NCBI GenBank assembly: GCA_024036415.1
Contig: JAMWET010001638.1
Location: forward strand, 106,001 to 170,000
Length of the DNA: 64,000 bases
DNA from: Prochilodus magdalenae
Taxonomy: Eukaryota; Chordata; Actinopteri; Characiformes; Prochilodontidae
Direction: 5' to 3'
Shown here: positions 46,890-59,103 of the stretch, piece after piece
Layout: every line of letters begins with the position of its first letter
Position numbering within the stretch: position 1 is the stretch's first letter
Made by a program: the position numbers and the translations under genes
Notes under the pieces: model-generated
Database searches by the model: none
The model's input: the letters and a program-made list of their open reading frames with translations, nothing else
Told to the model about the DNA's origin: nothing

Positions 46890-48875
46890 AAGTTTAATTT
46901 TTAATTAAAAATCTTTAAGAAATGCCGTCTCACATTTTCATACCACTAGGCATAGCAGCATGCCTAAAGATGTCACTACCAAATAAAACTGTTAAAAAAA
47001 TGTAAAAGTTGTGTTTATATATATATATATATATATATATAACATATAAAGGGCTATTAATGATAATGATATACCGTAATGGAGATTATGGAGATGAAGT
47101 TCTTATTTTTCAATCAAATAAAGTCATTTAAGTGCAAAAAATGAAAACAAGGTGAAAAGCAAAATGTTGGTTGGAACACTACCAAAGCTGTTCCTGTGTT
47201 TTGTCCAGAGCCACAGAATCACTGAATCCACCTCTGCAGTGTGTCGTGTCCAAACAGAAAAGGCTAGAGAGATTTCTATTACAGCTCATTCTAATGCTAC
47301 TGGTTTTCAGTGGCATAACTCTACTATTATGACAAGTACTTCAGTTTTCTCTCTCTTTCTACTCTCTACACACTTAAGCAATTTGTGTGTTGCCCTTCTC
47401 TCTTAAGCCTCTTAGCCCAGTCCCGTTCCGCAACAGTGTGTTTTGGAGTGTGTGTCATTTTTTTTTCTGAACAGGATTAATGCATATGGACGTGGGTTTT
47501 ATACCAAACTCCAACAGCAGCGCGATGCAACTACTACTCTAGCTTAGCAACCTTCATTGTTTTATGCTGCGTTCGACTTGGTACAGTGAGCACACTCAGC
47601 TTTTCAAAGTTTCATATAAACAAATACAAATAAATACATTTATAATTAAATAAATCTGAGGCAGCTGTAGCTAATACGTTGGGCTTTGTCTCTGGACACC
47701 TAGAATTAAATCCCAAAGGTTTGTCATAGTCCACGTAAATAATGACTAAGACTTTTTAATGCATATGAATTTCAGTAAGCCAAAAAACTGAATTCATCTT
47801 CTGATGTAATGACATTTTATCATTACCAGTATAAATCTGTTTTGAGGATTCAGTGTCTACTATTTTCTTGCTTGGATCTACTGCTCATGAAAGTTATAAT
47901 TTACTTTTATATTACATTATATTACATTTTATCCAACTTTTATTCAAATTTAGTTGCTTCTTGATGAAACTGGACTAAATGAATTTTATTGGGCTTTTGT
48001 TTAATATACTGTATATGCATTTAAATAGTTTAATGTGTTTATTTATGTAAATTAGTATACTGAGTTTCAAGCCATTTATCTCAGCAGTAAATGTGTTTTT
48101 GCCATGTAACATTTGAATAAATACAAATCAAAAAAAAAGGAAAACAGAACAAATACTCCTTGTTTTCAAAACAATGGTTAATACATTACCAGCCAGTTGG
48201 AGGAACATGGCGCTACTGAGTTAGTTTAATGAAGGATTGATTGAGTGCAAATCTGGTATTGGATGGAACTTGTAATTAAAGAAGACAGAGCCTGCATTCT
48301 CCTTGCCAGTTCACATATGCTATATGACATATGTTTCATTTGGGAAACTATGATATATATATAGTCTAGTGTCATAGTGAAGTAATGCTTTTCCCTCCAC
48401 TGGAATAACCACACCCATCAACCCCACCTTCATAACATCACTACTGTCTATGCCATTTCCAATATGATTTTTCAATGTGGACATAGTGGATAGCAACAAA
48501 AATAAACATGCTGTCATCATATGTCTCACTCTCCAGTGAGACATATGTGCAAGTAAGCACATAACTTGTTTATGTATTTTGGTGATTTGTCCTCTGCCAT
48601 GACTTTGTGTGGACTGTGCAACTGAAGAGAATAATTACTAGGCTACATAGGTGATGTTTCAACTTGAAGCACTAAGCTTTCTAACCTTAATCAGATGAGT
48701 GTAGAAATCACCATACACTCACATACTGAAAATAATCCAGTAGTCTCTTTAATCTCTGGCTCGGGTTCCAAGATATATACTCACGCACTGCTGTGATCCA
48801 CTGCAGCCATTTTAGCTATACACACCCCACATGTTAACCAGTAAAGGTTCTAATTACTGATGTCTTTTAAAGGGA
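46890..48875. other. AT-rich unique DNA with (TA)n
   Basis: TA microsatellite at 47016-47040. A tRNA-like stretch at 47655-47705 is too weak to call a SINE. No gene recognised. Confidence 0.5.
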
Positions 48876-48879
48876 AGTA

Positions 48880-49597
48880 CACTCATCATCAAAAGAAGAG
48901 TTGCACCCAAAAAGAAGTCTCAGAGTACAATGCAATTGGAAAGATAGACAAAGGTTACCAGGAACAATAAATGATGATATATATAGACTGATATGGGCAA
49001 TATTTATTAAGCTTCACATATAGAAGTAATGTCTCCCAGTATGGTGTCTGGCCGCCATGTTTGCTAATGTAACATGGCAGACCTCTCGCCACGGATGTTG
49101 TAGGGTTTCCTTAAGGTGTCATGTTATAATCCATCCCATGTAGTTAGAATATTCTCAGGCAGATTTTGCAGTAGTGGTGGAGGTGGAGTGACACCTGGGC
49201 TTCTGGATGTGTGATGTGTGATAAACAAACTGTTCATCTCTGTGCTGACCACGGTGCCTATATGGTCATCTCCACCAATACAAAAGCAGTGCTCATTGCT
49301 GAAGATGACCTGCTGCCATTCTGAGTCACTCCAGGACAGTCCGACACCACACCATTGCAGTGCTGGCAATAGCATCATGACTCATTAATGGCAACACTGC
49401 TCACTGAATGTCTGCAGTCGTGGCTGTCGGGTCAATCAGGTACAGGCATGAGGCCAGTCCTTGCTTACGTCACACGAGGCCAGATATGAAACTTGAATCA
49501 TTCTCATGTTTCACAATGTCAAACCTACTCGCCAAGTTTCTGTGTCAGTTCTTCTGGTTGCAACTGTTGGTGAAAAAGTTTTTTTTGGCAATGAGTG
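48880..49597 (-). mobile_element. Deleted Tc1-like transposon with TA duplication
   Basis: This 718-bp copy is flanked by TA at 48878-48879 and 49598-49599. Its left end is 'cactcatcatcaaaagaaga'; the right reverse complement is 'cactcattgccaaaaaaaac'. The minus-strand frame at 49124-49378 contains EWQQVIFSNEHCFCIGGDDH, the Tc1 block WxxVxFSDExRFxLxxDD, in which the first catalytic aspartate is replaced by asparagine (FSN-E). The last catalytic block is not seen. It is a dead copy. Confidence 0.85.
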
Positions 49598-49599
49598 TA

Positions 49600-50150
49600 T
49601 AACCACAGTCTATTCACTCGGTTTTAATGAGCGGAGCAACAGTAGTAGCAAAGCCTCAAATCCCTCCACTGACCGATAGAATTTCAGCTTCATTATTCAG
49701 CTTCAATGCTGTGATCCCCATGTTGATAGGTTTTCTGTAAAATAGGATGCATGCACCTTTTAGCAGCTTAAAAGGAAAAATGTTTTCAGAGTGTGTAAAG
49801 AAAAACACGCATGGTTGTTTTTAACTATGTTAAACCAGTGATTCATCTCTTGAGGTACACTCTGTATTACCAGACACGAGCTAACTGGTTAGCATGCTAA
49901 CTTTAATAGATATCTCTGCAAAACAATACATAGACGTCTTGGCATATCATCAAAAAAACACAGGCATGCCATCACAAGTGTTACTTCTTTATATTTTGCT
50001 GCTAATAAAGTTGTAATGTTTTAAACTAAAAATTTAATCAGCTTTAATAAATGCGCTGTACTGATAATAACCACAATAAAAAATTATTTCAGCTAGAAAT
50101 ACTACTATTCTGACATGGACGGTCATGGATGGCCATCACTATGCATGCAT
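49600..50150. other. Unique DNA, no gene seen
   Basis: No gene or element recognised. Confidence 0.5.
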
Positions 50151-50153
50151 ATA

Positions 50154-50362
50154 CAGTGCCCTCCATAATTACTGGCACCCCTGGTTAAGATGTGTTCTTT
50201 AGCTTCTTAGTTTTTTTCAAAATAATATAGGACCACGATGGAAAAAAAGAGTAAAATCCAACCTTTAACTCAAGTGAATTTATTCAGTAGGAAAAAAATC
50301 CCACATTAAGAAATAATTGTTTAACATCAAATCATGTGTGCCACAATTATTAGCACCCCTGA
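50154..50362 (+). repeat. Left terminal inverted repeat of the Tc1 element
   Basis: Starts CAGTGCCCTCCATAATTAC at the TA junction. Outer direct repeat 50160-50183, inner direct repeat 50341-50361. Confidence 0.92.
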
Positions 50363-50364
50363 TG

Positions 50365-51388
50365 TTAATACTTTGTACAACTCCCTTTTGCCAACAAAAC
50401 AGCACCTAATCTTCTCCTATAATGTTTCACAAGATGGGAGAATACAGAAAGAGGGATCTTTGACCATTCCTCTTTGCACATTCTCTCTAAATCATCCAGC
50501 GACCTGGGTCCTCTCCTCTGCACTCTCCTCTTCAGCTCACCCCACAGGTTTTCAATGGGGTTGAGGTCTGGGGACTGAGATGGCCATGGGAGGAGCTTGA
50601 TTCTGTGTGTGGTGAACCATTTCTGTGTAGATTTGGCCATATGTTTAGGGTCATTATCTTGCTGAAAGACCCAGTGACGACCCATCTTCAGCTTTCGGGC
50701 AGAAGCCATCAGATATTGTTTTAAAATGTCCTGGTATTTCAAAGCATTCATGATGCCATGCACCCTAACAAGGTTCCCAGGGCCTTTGGAAGAGGAACAG
50801 GCCCACAGCATCACTGATCCTCCCCCGTATTTCACAGTGGGCATGAGGTGCTTTTCTGCATACTCAGCTCTTGTGTTACGCCAGACCCACTTAGAGCATT
50901 TGTTGCCAAAAAGCTCTATCTTTGTTTCATCTGACCAAAGCACACGGTCCCAGTTGAAGTCCCAGTACCGCTTAGCAAACTCCAAACGTTTGCGTTTATG
51001 ATTGTGAGTGAGAAAAGGTTTTTTCTGTGCATGCCTCCCAAACAGCTTGTTGGCATGTAGATTTGGAGACTTTGTGACCCCAAGAAGCTACCATTTGTTG
51101 CAATTCTGTAACAGTGAGCTTTGGAGAACTTTTTATTTCTCTTATCATACTCCTCACTGTGCGTGGTGGCAAAATAAACTTGCGTCCTCATCCAGGCTTG
51201 TTTACCACTGTTCCAGTTGTTTTAAACTTCTTAATAATTCCTCTGACAGAAGATATGGACAGGTGTAGGCGAGTGGCTGTTTTCTTGTAGCTATTGCCTG
51301 ACTTGTGAAGGTCAACACACATCTGCCTTACTTGAATGGTATGTTCCTTTGTCTTTCCCCTGTTGAAGAGAAATGGCCTCTGTGTCAC
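50365..51388 (-). pseudogene. Tc1 DD34E transposase, disabled
   Basis: Cut-and-paste transposase reading from 51388 to 50365, about 340 codons as usual for Tc1. The N-terminal part has the paired-like DNA-binding helices (QVRQMCVDLHKSG, SISSVRGIIKKF). A TGA at 51188-51190 follows NKPG where relatives continue GRGRKF. The frame is then open to about 51055, where it shifts. The rest is intact in the new frame: WSDETKIELFG (first Asp), FQQDNDPKH (second Asp) and SPDLNPIENLW (Glu), with 34 residues between the second Asp and the Glu. It ends LAKGSCTKY. Confidence 0.93.
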
Positions 51389-51519
51389 GTCATATTTATA
51401 CCCCAGGGAAACAGGAAGTTGTGAATTACTAATTAAATGTTGCTACATACTCTGATCAACTTCGTAAACTACTGTAGAAGTGACAGAAATGCTTTTATTA
51501 AATTTATTTCCTAAGAATT

Positions 51520-51736
51520 GTTAGGGGTGCCAATAATTGTGGAACAGGTGATTTTATGAAGAATAATTATTTCTTAGTCAGGTATTTTATTTCCCCCTTA
51601 AAATTCACTTGGGTTAAAGGTTGGATTTTACTCTTTTTTTCCATCGTGGTCCTATATTATTTTGAAAAAAACTCAATTTATGAGAAGCTAAAGAACACAT
51701 CTTAACCAGGGGTGCCAATAATTATGGAGGGCACTG
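51520..51736 (-). repeat. Right terminal inverted repeat of the Tc1 element
   Basis: Mirror image of the left end, with direct repeats at 51522-51542 and 51707-51731, ending in GGAGGGCACTG before TA. Confidence 0.92.
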
Positions 51737-51739
51737 TAT

Positions 51740-52860
51740 ATATGTATGTCCATGTATATGCAATGATGTCAATATAAATTTGGGTTACAGCAGTCCTGTC
51801 ATGTCTGAATTCATCGTTTTCTGTCAGGCTATAAGAGTGTGTGTTCCTGTAAATGATGTAGTATATCCTTTCAATTATTGCTCTGAAAAGGTTTTGCTAA
51901 TGCATATCATACTTGTTGCATCTTTAGCTACAGCTACATTTGCTTCCCTCCATTTAAAATGGGGTACATCTATGAATTTCATTCCCGAAAAAAATACCCC
52001 CAAAAAATGTACAAGTACTAGTTGTCGTAGTGGAAGAAGAAGAAGAAGAAAAAGAAGGAGTAACTCAATAATGCGTATTTTTCTTTTTATATATTCAAAA
52101 GGCTGGTGTTACATTGGCTCATCTATGCAGGTTATCTGACCGGTAGAGCATGTTAGTGTGTGCGTGTGCGCGTGGGTGTGCGTTCTCCCTGATGACTCTG
52201 CTGGAGTTTGAAATAATAATAAGAGGTAATCACTAATCCCTTTTCTCCACTTGACAAGAGGAGTCAACAAAATGGTTCCCTGAAGAAATTCCACTGTTTA
52301 TTTCAGTATTTCTTTCTTCTTTCTTTATATAGCTTGTGATGCTATTTTCATGGACATGGGTTTCTGTGTGAGCACAACCCTTTGTTTCTTAGCCAAATTG
52401 AACAATTTTATTTATTAACTCCCAGACATCCTTCTCTTTCTCTGTCTTCTGTTTTAAAGCCTATTTCACTTCAAGAATAAACACAAATTCCTCATCATAA
52501 AGACTTTATGATAATAAAGCATCAATTCATCATAGCTCACTCAACTGGCAAAGCAGAATGACAAATTCAAGTCCTAGAGCCTTTATTTCTTTGCCTTGTA
52601 AAAATGAAGTCTTATTTGACTGTTTGGCCCAGATCTTTTGTTTGTATACAATTTCAGGATTCTCTTGAAAATTTTCAAAATTCTCCTGACTTTTTAGTAA
52701 AAATAGGAAAAATAGGACTAACATACAGCACCGACAAAATGCACCTGACCTTTTACATTTTACATTTTTGTTTTATTTATTTATGTGTTACACTACATAG
52801 ACACATAAAAGCAAATGTTTTTTTTTTTCCTTCTCAAATGTTCTTCTCTTGTAAATTTAT
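51740..52860. other. Unique DNA, no gene seen
   Basis: A GAAGAAGAA patch at 52032-52055. No gene or family recognised. Confidence 0.5.
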
Positions 52861-52864
52861 TATT

Positions 52865-53290
52865 TTGGAGGTACAAAAAATGCTGGACAATGAAGTTCCT
52901 CCACACCAAACCTTGTCCTTATGAAGTGGCATGTCATTCTTGCACAGGTAAAGGACTTCTTCAAACTGCTGCCACAAAGTTGGAAACACATCATTGTCAA
53001 AATGTCATGCACTTTACGCTACTCCAGCCGATGCTTGGCATTGCACATAGTGGTCTTACACTTGTGTATAGAAGCTCCTGTGTTGATGTTGCTTCCAGAG
53101 GCAGTCTTGAGCACTGGAGTGAGTCATGTAACAGAGGATAAATTTTATTTTTACATGCAATCATGCCATGTGCTTCAGCGCTCAACAGACCCACTCTGGG
53201 TACATGTGGTCTACTGCTTGGTGGCTGAGCTGTTGTTGCTCCTAGATGATTATTTGACCATAATAGTTTACTGGTTTACTGGGGCAGATC
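52865..53290 (-). mobile_element. Tc1-like transposon fragment
   Basis: Blocks AAGTTCCTCCACACCAAACC, ACTGCTGCCACAAAGTTGGAA, GTTGCTTCCAGAGGCAGTCTTG and 'gctgttgttgctcctagatg' follow the order of a very abundant fish Tc1-like/MITE family as I remember it, read in reverse. The minus strand holds part of the transposase (PTLWQQFEE-like). It ends in CTGGGGCAGATCTAGATAG, where the GATA microsatellite starts. Confidence 0.65.
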
Positions 53291-53334
<44 letters not shown>

Positions 53335-53343
53335 CAGATAGAC

Positions 53344-53420
<77 letters not shown>
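53291..53420. repeat. (GATA)n microsatellite
   Basis: 130 bp of GATA with a few GACA units at 53331-53347. It begins inside the transposon terminus, where CTAGATAG resembles a short seed. Confidence 0.95.
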
Positions 53421-53550
53421 TCTTGACCCCATGTTTTGACAGCCTTTCAGCATGCCTACTCTCTGCCCACTGCAATGTACTTAAGTGTGAAGTGTGGTCA
53501 AGTATTAAATAACATTTAGATATCAAGTGCACACAGGTATGTGCAAGTCT

Positions 53551-53669
53551 CTCTCTCTCTCTCACTCTGTGTGTGTGTGTGTGTGTGTGAGCTGTCAGTC
53601 AGTGAAAGCCTGTAATGGAATTCTCTGCCAGTCTTGACAGTCTGTCTCATGCACAGGTCATTTACTCAA

Positions 53670-53718
<49 letters not shown>

Positions 53719-53960
53719 GCACTTTACATCCTTCTAACCCATCTAGCTGCTGTTTTTAATCCTATCTCTCTCTGGTTCCTCCACTCTGCTCTGCCACCCT
53801 TACCTCCCTCTGATGCTCTACAGTGTGTTTCATTTAAGTTTACTCTCACCCTGTCAGCTTCACTCTGTCTTTCTTTCACTTTCTTACCTATCTCCCTCCC
53901 TCCTCACTCCTGTCCTCTTCAGCTCCGTCTCCCCCTATCTTTCTTTTTCTCACCTGCCAT
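53551..53960 (+). repeat. CT, GT and CA microsatellites with pyrimidine tract
   Basis: CT/GT run 53551-53590, CA run 53672-53716, and a pyrimidine-rich tract 53760-53960. The frame at 53813-54103 is mainly a translation of the tract. Confidence 0.85.
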
Positions 53961-53964
53961 TTAC

Positions 53965-54405
53965 CTTATCCCACTCCAGAGCTAAGTGCCTTAATAAGTG
54001 GAGAACAGCGTGTATTGATGTATATGCTGCACTTCTCCAAGTAGCTTTGAAAGTATACAGAGTACTATGCAATCTCCAAACTGCTCCATATAGCTCCAAG
54101 TGAGTTCTGTTACTGTTACAATGTCAAGCTATAAGAATCCACTTTCAAAAAGGTATTAAAACTTATACAGTCAGCGGAGTGGAAATAAAAGTGCTGCTAC
54201 TCTGCTTATTTACATGTTGGGGTGTGCATCAGCAAGTCATTAAGTAAATCTTTACAGTGAACAAAGCATACCAGCAGAAATTGTTACTGTTTATGATATA
54301 CATTTACAAAACTTAATACGTAAAACGTAATAAATAATATTCTTATCATACATATAATAGGAATAATATAGTCATTTAATCATGTATTATCTGTAAAATA
54401 CGTTC

Positions 54406-54437
<32 letters not shown>

Positions 54438-56435
54438 AATAGGCTGTCTGTAAAATCAATATTTTATTAAATATATTATATTTAATCTGAACCAATGGAG
54501 CACAATCATTCAGATAAATAGTTTTGTGCAGCTCGGCACCAATACAGTAAACACAACAAATCCTATAGTTCCAGTATTGCTTGCTGTTTGTTTCTGTTTC
54601 GTGGTTTCTGTGCACTCAAGGACCTGGTTTGCAAAAGGGAACTGAATCAGACTGAACTGAACACAAGCAGTGCACAAGAAGTACCACAAACTTAGAAAAA
54701 GTCAAAGAGTAAAATACAAAAATACCGTGTGCTAGTTCAGTGTTAGTACTGGCTCACTTCGAGCACTGTATACAACACATTTACCATCAATCTGTTTAAA
54801 AGGTCATTTATAAAGTGCAATATTCAATATTGAACCACTGTCTTACTTGAGGAACACTTCAAGAACAATCTTTTTAATGTTTTTTTTATGTTTCTATGTT
54901 TTAATTTTAAAAGCACATCATGTACCATGTATTTTGTGATTGGCACAGTAAAACTAATCAGCCATCAGAATTTTTAAATCTGTGGAGCTTTTGTAATGCA
55001 GCAGCCTTAAGTGTAAAAATGATATGATAAAATACAGGGTTAAATCTAATACAAATATGAAAATTTAGAATGCCTTGGTACACCTTAATAGTCAGTCTTT
55101 GTAGGAACCGCCCCCAAGACCTCTGTGTACACTCTGTACTTCCTAGTAAGACGTAATGTCATTAACGAAGTCAATTTCTCCTAGAATAATCAAATTCATG
55201 CGCTCAAGGGGGTCTGAAGCACAAGCGATGTCACAAAATGTTCTTCCACACATTGTATGCATTTACATATTTACACCAGAGAGGTCTCTAAATCCATAAA
55301 ACAAATATACAGTAGCTTTTAATGTAATGAGAAAAATGTAATCATTTTTAACATGTAGAAAATGTGCCACATTCTTGTTTGTTTGTTTTGGCTTCACTGA
55401 CATGTCCATTTTACAGAAAGTTTAATAATGATATAATAAATGACTTATGATTATAGGCATCAGTTACTGTGCAGAACTGTCACTGGAAATTTGGCTTTAC
55501 ATGAAACCATATATTTGTATCCCCAAACTACCTATTTTTGCATCTCCAAACTAAAAGCCACCCCAAGGCATCTGAGGCTAAAGGACATGTTTGAATACTG
55601 TAACCAAGAAATTTTCCGTCTGCCCAGTAGTGCTCTGTGAGGAAGTGAAGAGACTGTGCGTGATATAATTATGCTCATGCAACAATCCGGAAACATCTGA
55701 AATCTCACTTCATTTAGTCCAGTTCCTTTTTTGCCCCCAGCTATTTCAAATCCCTTTGGCCAAATGGACAGTTTCTTTTTTTGCTAAACATTTGTACCAG
55801 AAAATCCCTTCTTATTTTTTGGGGTTCATGAAGACTTGCTCTTTGGTACGAATTAAAAGTGCTCTGAATCATGCTGACATAACAGAATGAAACTAAGAGC
55901 AATAGCACTAAAGGCTGAGAAGATTCAAAGCTTGTATGTAATGCCAGCGTCCTTTGCTAAAGGTTAAACACACTCTGCTGACATGGATGGTAATAAACAT
56001 TTAACAAATGTTTTTTTTCTTTTCTGTCAATATAATAGATTTTTTCATTTATACTGGCTCATTCACATAGAAAGCTGGTCATGTTTTCTCTAAGTACAAA
56101 CAGCAGGTTCTAAAGCATGCTTAGAATTTTATGCACATTCTACTAATGTTGGGTAGAAAGCTAAAGCTGGGTGTTCTTTGTTTGTTTGACTGCTTGTTCA
56201 TTTGTTTTTTTCTTAAAAGTAGGAAACCTAAAACCCCCATTATCATCATGTGACATAATAGGTGGTGTTAACAACATTCTCAAAACATCCTCTGAATGTT
56301 GCAGTTAAAACATTATGTTTTAGTTGTAATAATGTAATGAATATATTTAATATAAACTTTTGGCTTTAGAGTGTATAGATAGACAGAAGAATGAGATCAC
56401 AGGTACAAGTGGCAGGAATTATCTTGCATGGTGGC
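53965..56435. other. AT-rich unique DNA with one (GT)n
   Basis: GT microsatellite at 54405-54432. The remainder is AT-rich unique sequence; frames at 54376-54615 and 55440-55640 show no recognisable domain. Confidence 0.5.
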
Positions 56436-56439
56436 AGAA

Positions 56440-56765
56440 TAATACTATCTCTTCTACTCCATACTGAAAGGAGCCAGTTGAGGCGGTTTGTGCATGTAAT
56501 TAGGATGCTCCCTGGCCATATCCCATAGGAGGTTTACCAGGTATGGATGACTGGGATGAGACCTCTGGGTCATGCCAGGTCTCAGTGGAGGGATTATATC
56601 TCCAGTTAGGTTTGGGAACAGCTTAGGATCCCTCAGAATGAGTTTATAGTACTTGCAGGGGTCAAGTGTACTTTCGTCGTGACTTTTCTACTTTTCCTAC
56701 TGCAACCGTGACCCAAGCTGAACGAAGCAGGTTAAGATGGATGGATGGATGGATGGATGGATGGT
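56440..56765 (+). mobile_element. Non-LTR retrotransposon 3' end with (GGAT)n
   Basis: From 56466 one frame reads ERSQLRRFVHVIRMLPGHIP, stop, EVYQVWMTGMRP, then QWRDYIS, stop, VWEQLRIPQ. This is the C-terminal ending common in fish LINEs (ERSQLRWxGHxxRMPPGRxP, RWRDYIxxLAWERLGIP). Two in-frame stops show decay. It closes with GGTTAAGATGGATGG repeats (56736-56764), the element's tail. Everything upstream is missing. Confidence 0.78.
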
Positions 56766-56769
56766 TCAT

Positions 56770-58185
56770 TGACTTGACCATCTTGATGTTCAGAATTAAC
56801 TAATTATATCCTGGCTGAAGCTGTAATGTAGTATGATAAAGTGTATTTGGAATTTGTGTTATTGTTTATCAAAACCTCAATTTTTCCTTTTTCTTTTGAT
56901 TTATTAACACTGGTTGCTCTCTACACTGTCTGAACATTTCATGATGACCAACAAAAATTCTTTCATCAACTTGCATTAGCTGTTTTCTCATTAACGTGAC
57001 TTTTATGTTAAAGTACATTTATGTTATGCATGTAAAAGCTATGGAAACAGCCGCTGGAATTGTTTTGGAAGGTTCTGGATATTTCATAAAGTGTTTACAG
57101 TTGTCTCTCCCTTTAATATGAGTATTTCTGTCTATCATTTCTCTGTTAGTTTTTTGTTTACAACATGATGTTCTAATATACACGGTGGTGGCCATTAGTG
57201 CAGTTAAAGTGAGACGGGTTTTTTGAAGCAGTTTCATTTCGTTAGTGTTTTCTGAATTATTATTATTTTTCTCTCTGCAATCAGAAAAACAATTTCTCGA
57301 CCTTATGAAAATAATCTATGGAGAATTCAGTAATAGATGTCAGAGTAATGAGTGCATGCACGCGAATGTGTGGTGTTTGTTTGAGTGTTATAACATAAAG
57401 GAGCCATAAAAATGATGGATGGATGGGATGTGTTCATATCTGTTCCATTACATTGTAAAAGATTATGAAAACTGTGTGTGTGTCTGTGTGTGTGTGTGTG
57501 TCTGTGTGTGTGTGTGTGTGTGTGTGCGTGTGAGTGTGTGTGTGTGTGTGCTCACTACATCTTGATTTGTAAGCTGTATTTTAAGAGAGAATCCACCTTT
57601 TTTTTAATCTGCATAATTTTCTTACTGAGATGTAAACAGTCTGTTTGGTTGCAAAAGCACTCACTGTACAGAAACTTAGACACTGGTTTCCAAACTATTT
57701 TGATTTAGATACAAGTTTTTTTCTTCCCGACAGCAACAAAATACTTGTCAAAAGGCATCCAAACTTCACCTTTAGCACACTAAAACTATGGTTCATAATT
57801 TTGTGTCAAGTGGTTGCACACAGAAGCAATATGGCATTGTTAAGATGATAGTAGCTGAATCTACAAGCAATTGGTAATTCTTGCTGTGTAACAATCGATT
57901 TCTATGTTGCATCCCACACAGCCATCAGATTTCAGTTTGACTAACCAGAAAGGTATTTGCCTAGCAAATATAAATGCATGTGTGGCAAGGATAAAATTTA
58001 GATACTAGTCACATGAAGTGACCAGGTGTAAACTAGGTCCATGTTCCATCAACACTACTTTTCTTCAAAGTACTTATTAGCAGTTAAGGCAACTAAAAAT
58101 TGTGGGAAGTGCGGCCTTAAATCAAAACTCTGTAACACCAAAGACCTGCTGATCAGGTAAAGTCAAGACATTAAATATTGACTAA
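56770..58185. other. AT-rich unique DNA with (GT)n
   Basis: GT microsatellite at 57473-57550. No gene or family recognised elsewhere. Confidence 0.5.
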
Positions 58186-58189
58186 CTAA

Positions 58190-58391
58190 CAATAGGTAAT
58201 GAAGTAGTTGTCCTGAAGTAATACATTAACAATGGCTACTATACTTAACTAATGTTAACAAACATGTAACAACTAGACATGTAACATTAGCTACATTATT
58301 AGAACATTGTTAATGTATTACTTATATCTTAACTACTGCATTCATTCACATTATTTAGTCAACATCCAATGCAAAGTGTTACCCAAGACTA
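58190..58391. repeat. Decayed DNA-transposon end (AAAGTGTTACCC type)
   Basis: TTAACTAATGTTAACAAACATG and related ATTAATGT-rich words lead into GCAAAGTGTTACCC at about 58377-58390, a terminus seen in fish DNA elements. The opposite end is not identifiable. Related to 31976-32080. Confidence 0.4.
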
Positions 58392-58449
58392 TATTAAATA
58401 AAAATTTAATACTTCATACCGTTTCATGAACTGTTTAAAACACATAGTA

Positions 58450-58602
58450 CACTCATCAAGGAAGGAAGGAATCAACCAACAGGAACCATGGAGAGAGAGA
58501 ACCAACATGCGCGGAGTGACCCAGTAGCCAGGAGTATGGAAATTCAGTGAGCAGTGATGCCCTCCGCGAGTTATCCTGTTAGGGCCAACATGATGATGAG
58601 TG
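58450..58602 (+). mobile_element. 153-bp Tc1-derived MITE
   Basis: Flanked by TA at 58448-58449 and 58603-58604, with inverted ends CACTCATCA / TGATGAGTG. The inside shares AGCAGTGATGCCCTCCGCGAG and TTATCCTGTTAGGGCCAACAT with 46596-46640 and ATTCAGTGAGCAGTG with the element at 48880-49597. It is therefore a deletion derivative of the same Tc1 family, keeping little more than the ends. Confidence 0.85.
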
Positions 58603-58639
58603 TATGACTACTGTAATTAATCTGTGGAATAGTTCAAAT

Positions 58640-59103
58640 TATTTAGTTACTGTACCGGATGAGTTAATGGAAACACCCCGGTAAGACAGTTTTACAAACC
58701 TGTGTGTGCATCCGTGTGTGTGTGTGTAAGTGCGGGGACATTTTCTTTTGAAGGCTCTTAGTGTGAGCTGATAGTCTTTTAATGTAGCTCAGTCAAAAGA
58801 GTCAAACCCTGATTGCACTTATGAGGAGTTTCAGGGAGCCACTTCTGGAAGGCAAGATAAGCTGAGCTCAGAGCGCAGTGCTTCTTTTTTGGACCACCTT
58901 TAGCTGTTTCTCGTATTAGAGGCGAATGCACATGACCTCCACTCACAACAACACACAGTGCTGTGAAATACGCACATTCGCTTCACACAGCAGTAACTTG
59001 GGACTTTAAGGACGTTTGGCTGTGCGCCAAGGCAGCAGGGACTTCGGCTCAGTATCGAGAGGCTGAACTACTGCTAGGTTAACCCATTAAAATACCGGGG
59101 TTT
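58640..59103 (+). promoter_or_regulatory. CpG-richer patch, candidate promoter region
   Basis: This stretch has clearly more CpG than most of the window (for example GTGCGGGG, GAGCGCAG, AGGCGAATG, TACGCACATTCGC, GTGCGCC, TATCGAG) and no repeat family. It lies directly upstream of the exon-like ATG frame at 59104. No TATA box at a convincing distance. The call is an inference. Confidence 0.25.

Larger units (their letters stand above)
50154..51736 (-). mobile_element. Near-full-length Tc1 transposon, IR/DR type
   Basis: A 1583-bp element flanked by TA at 50152-50153 and 51737-51738. The two ends are inverted repeats of about 210 bp: left 50154-50362, right 51520-51736. Each contains two copies of a short transposase-binding-type direct repeat: CCATAATTACTGGCACCCCTG outside and CCACAATTATTAGCACCCCTG inside, mirrored at 51707-51731 and 51522-51542. 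This IR/DR arrangement is known from fish Tc1 elements such as the Sleeping Beauty group. The single gene inside is broken. Confidence 0.95.

Noticed and set aside
47650..47710. tRNA-like stretch resembling a SINE head
   Set aside because: The A- and B-box likeness is too poor and no SINE body or tail follows.
50916..51191. 91-residue minus-strand frame overlapping the Tc1 transposase
   Set aside because: It lies in a shifted frame beginning at the nonsense mutation; the true transposase reading is in the neighbouring frames.
52921..53301. 126-residue plus-strand open frame
   Set aside because: It lies antisense to a Tc1-like fragment and shows no domain; a by-product of the repeat.
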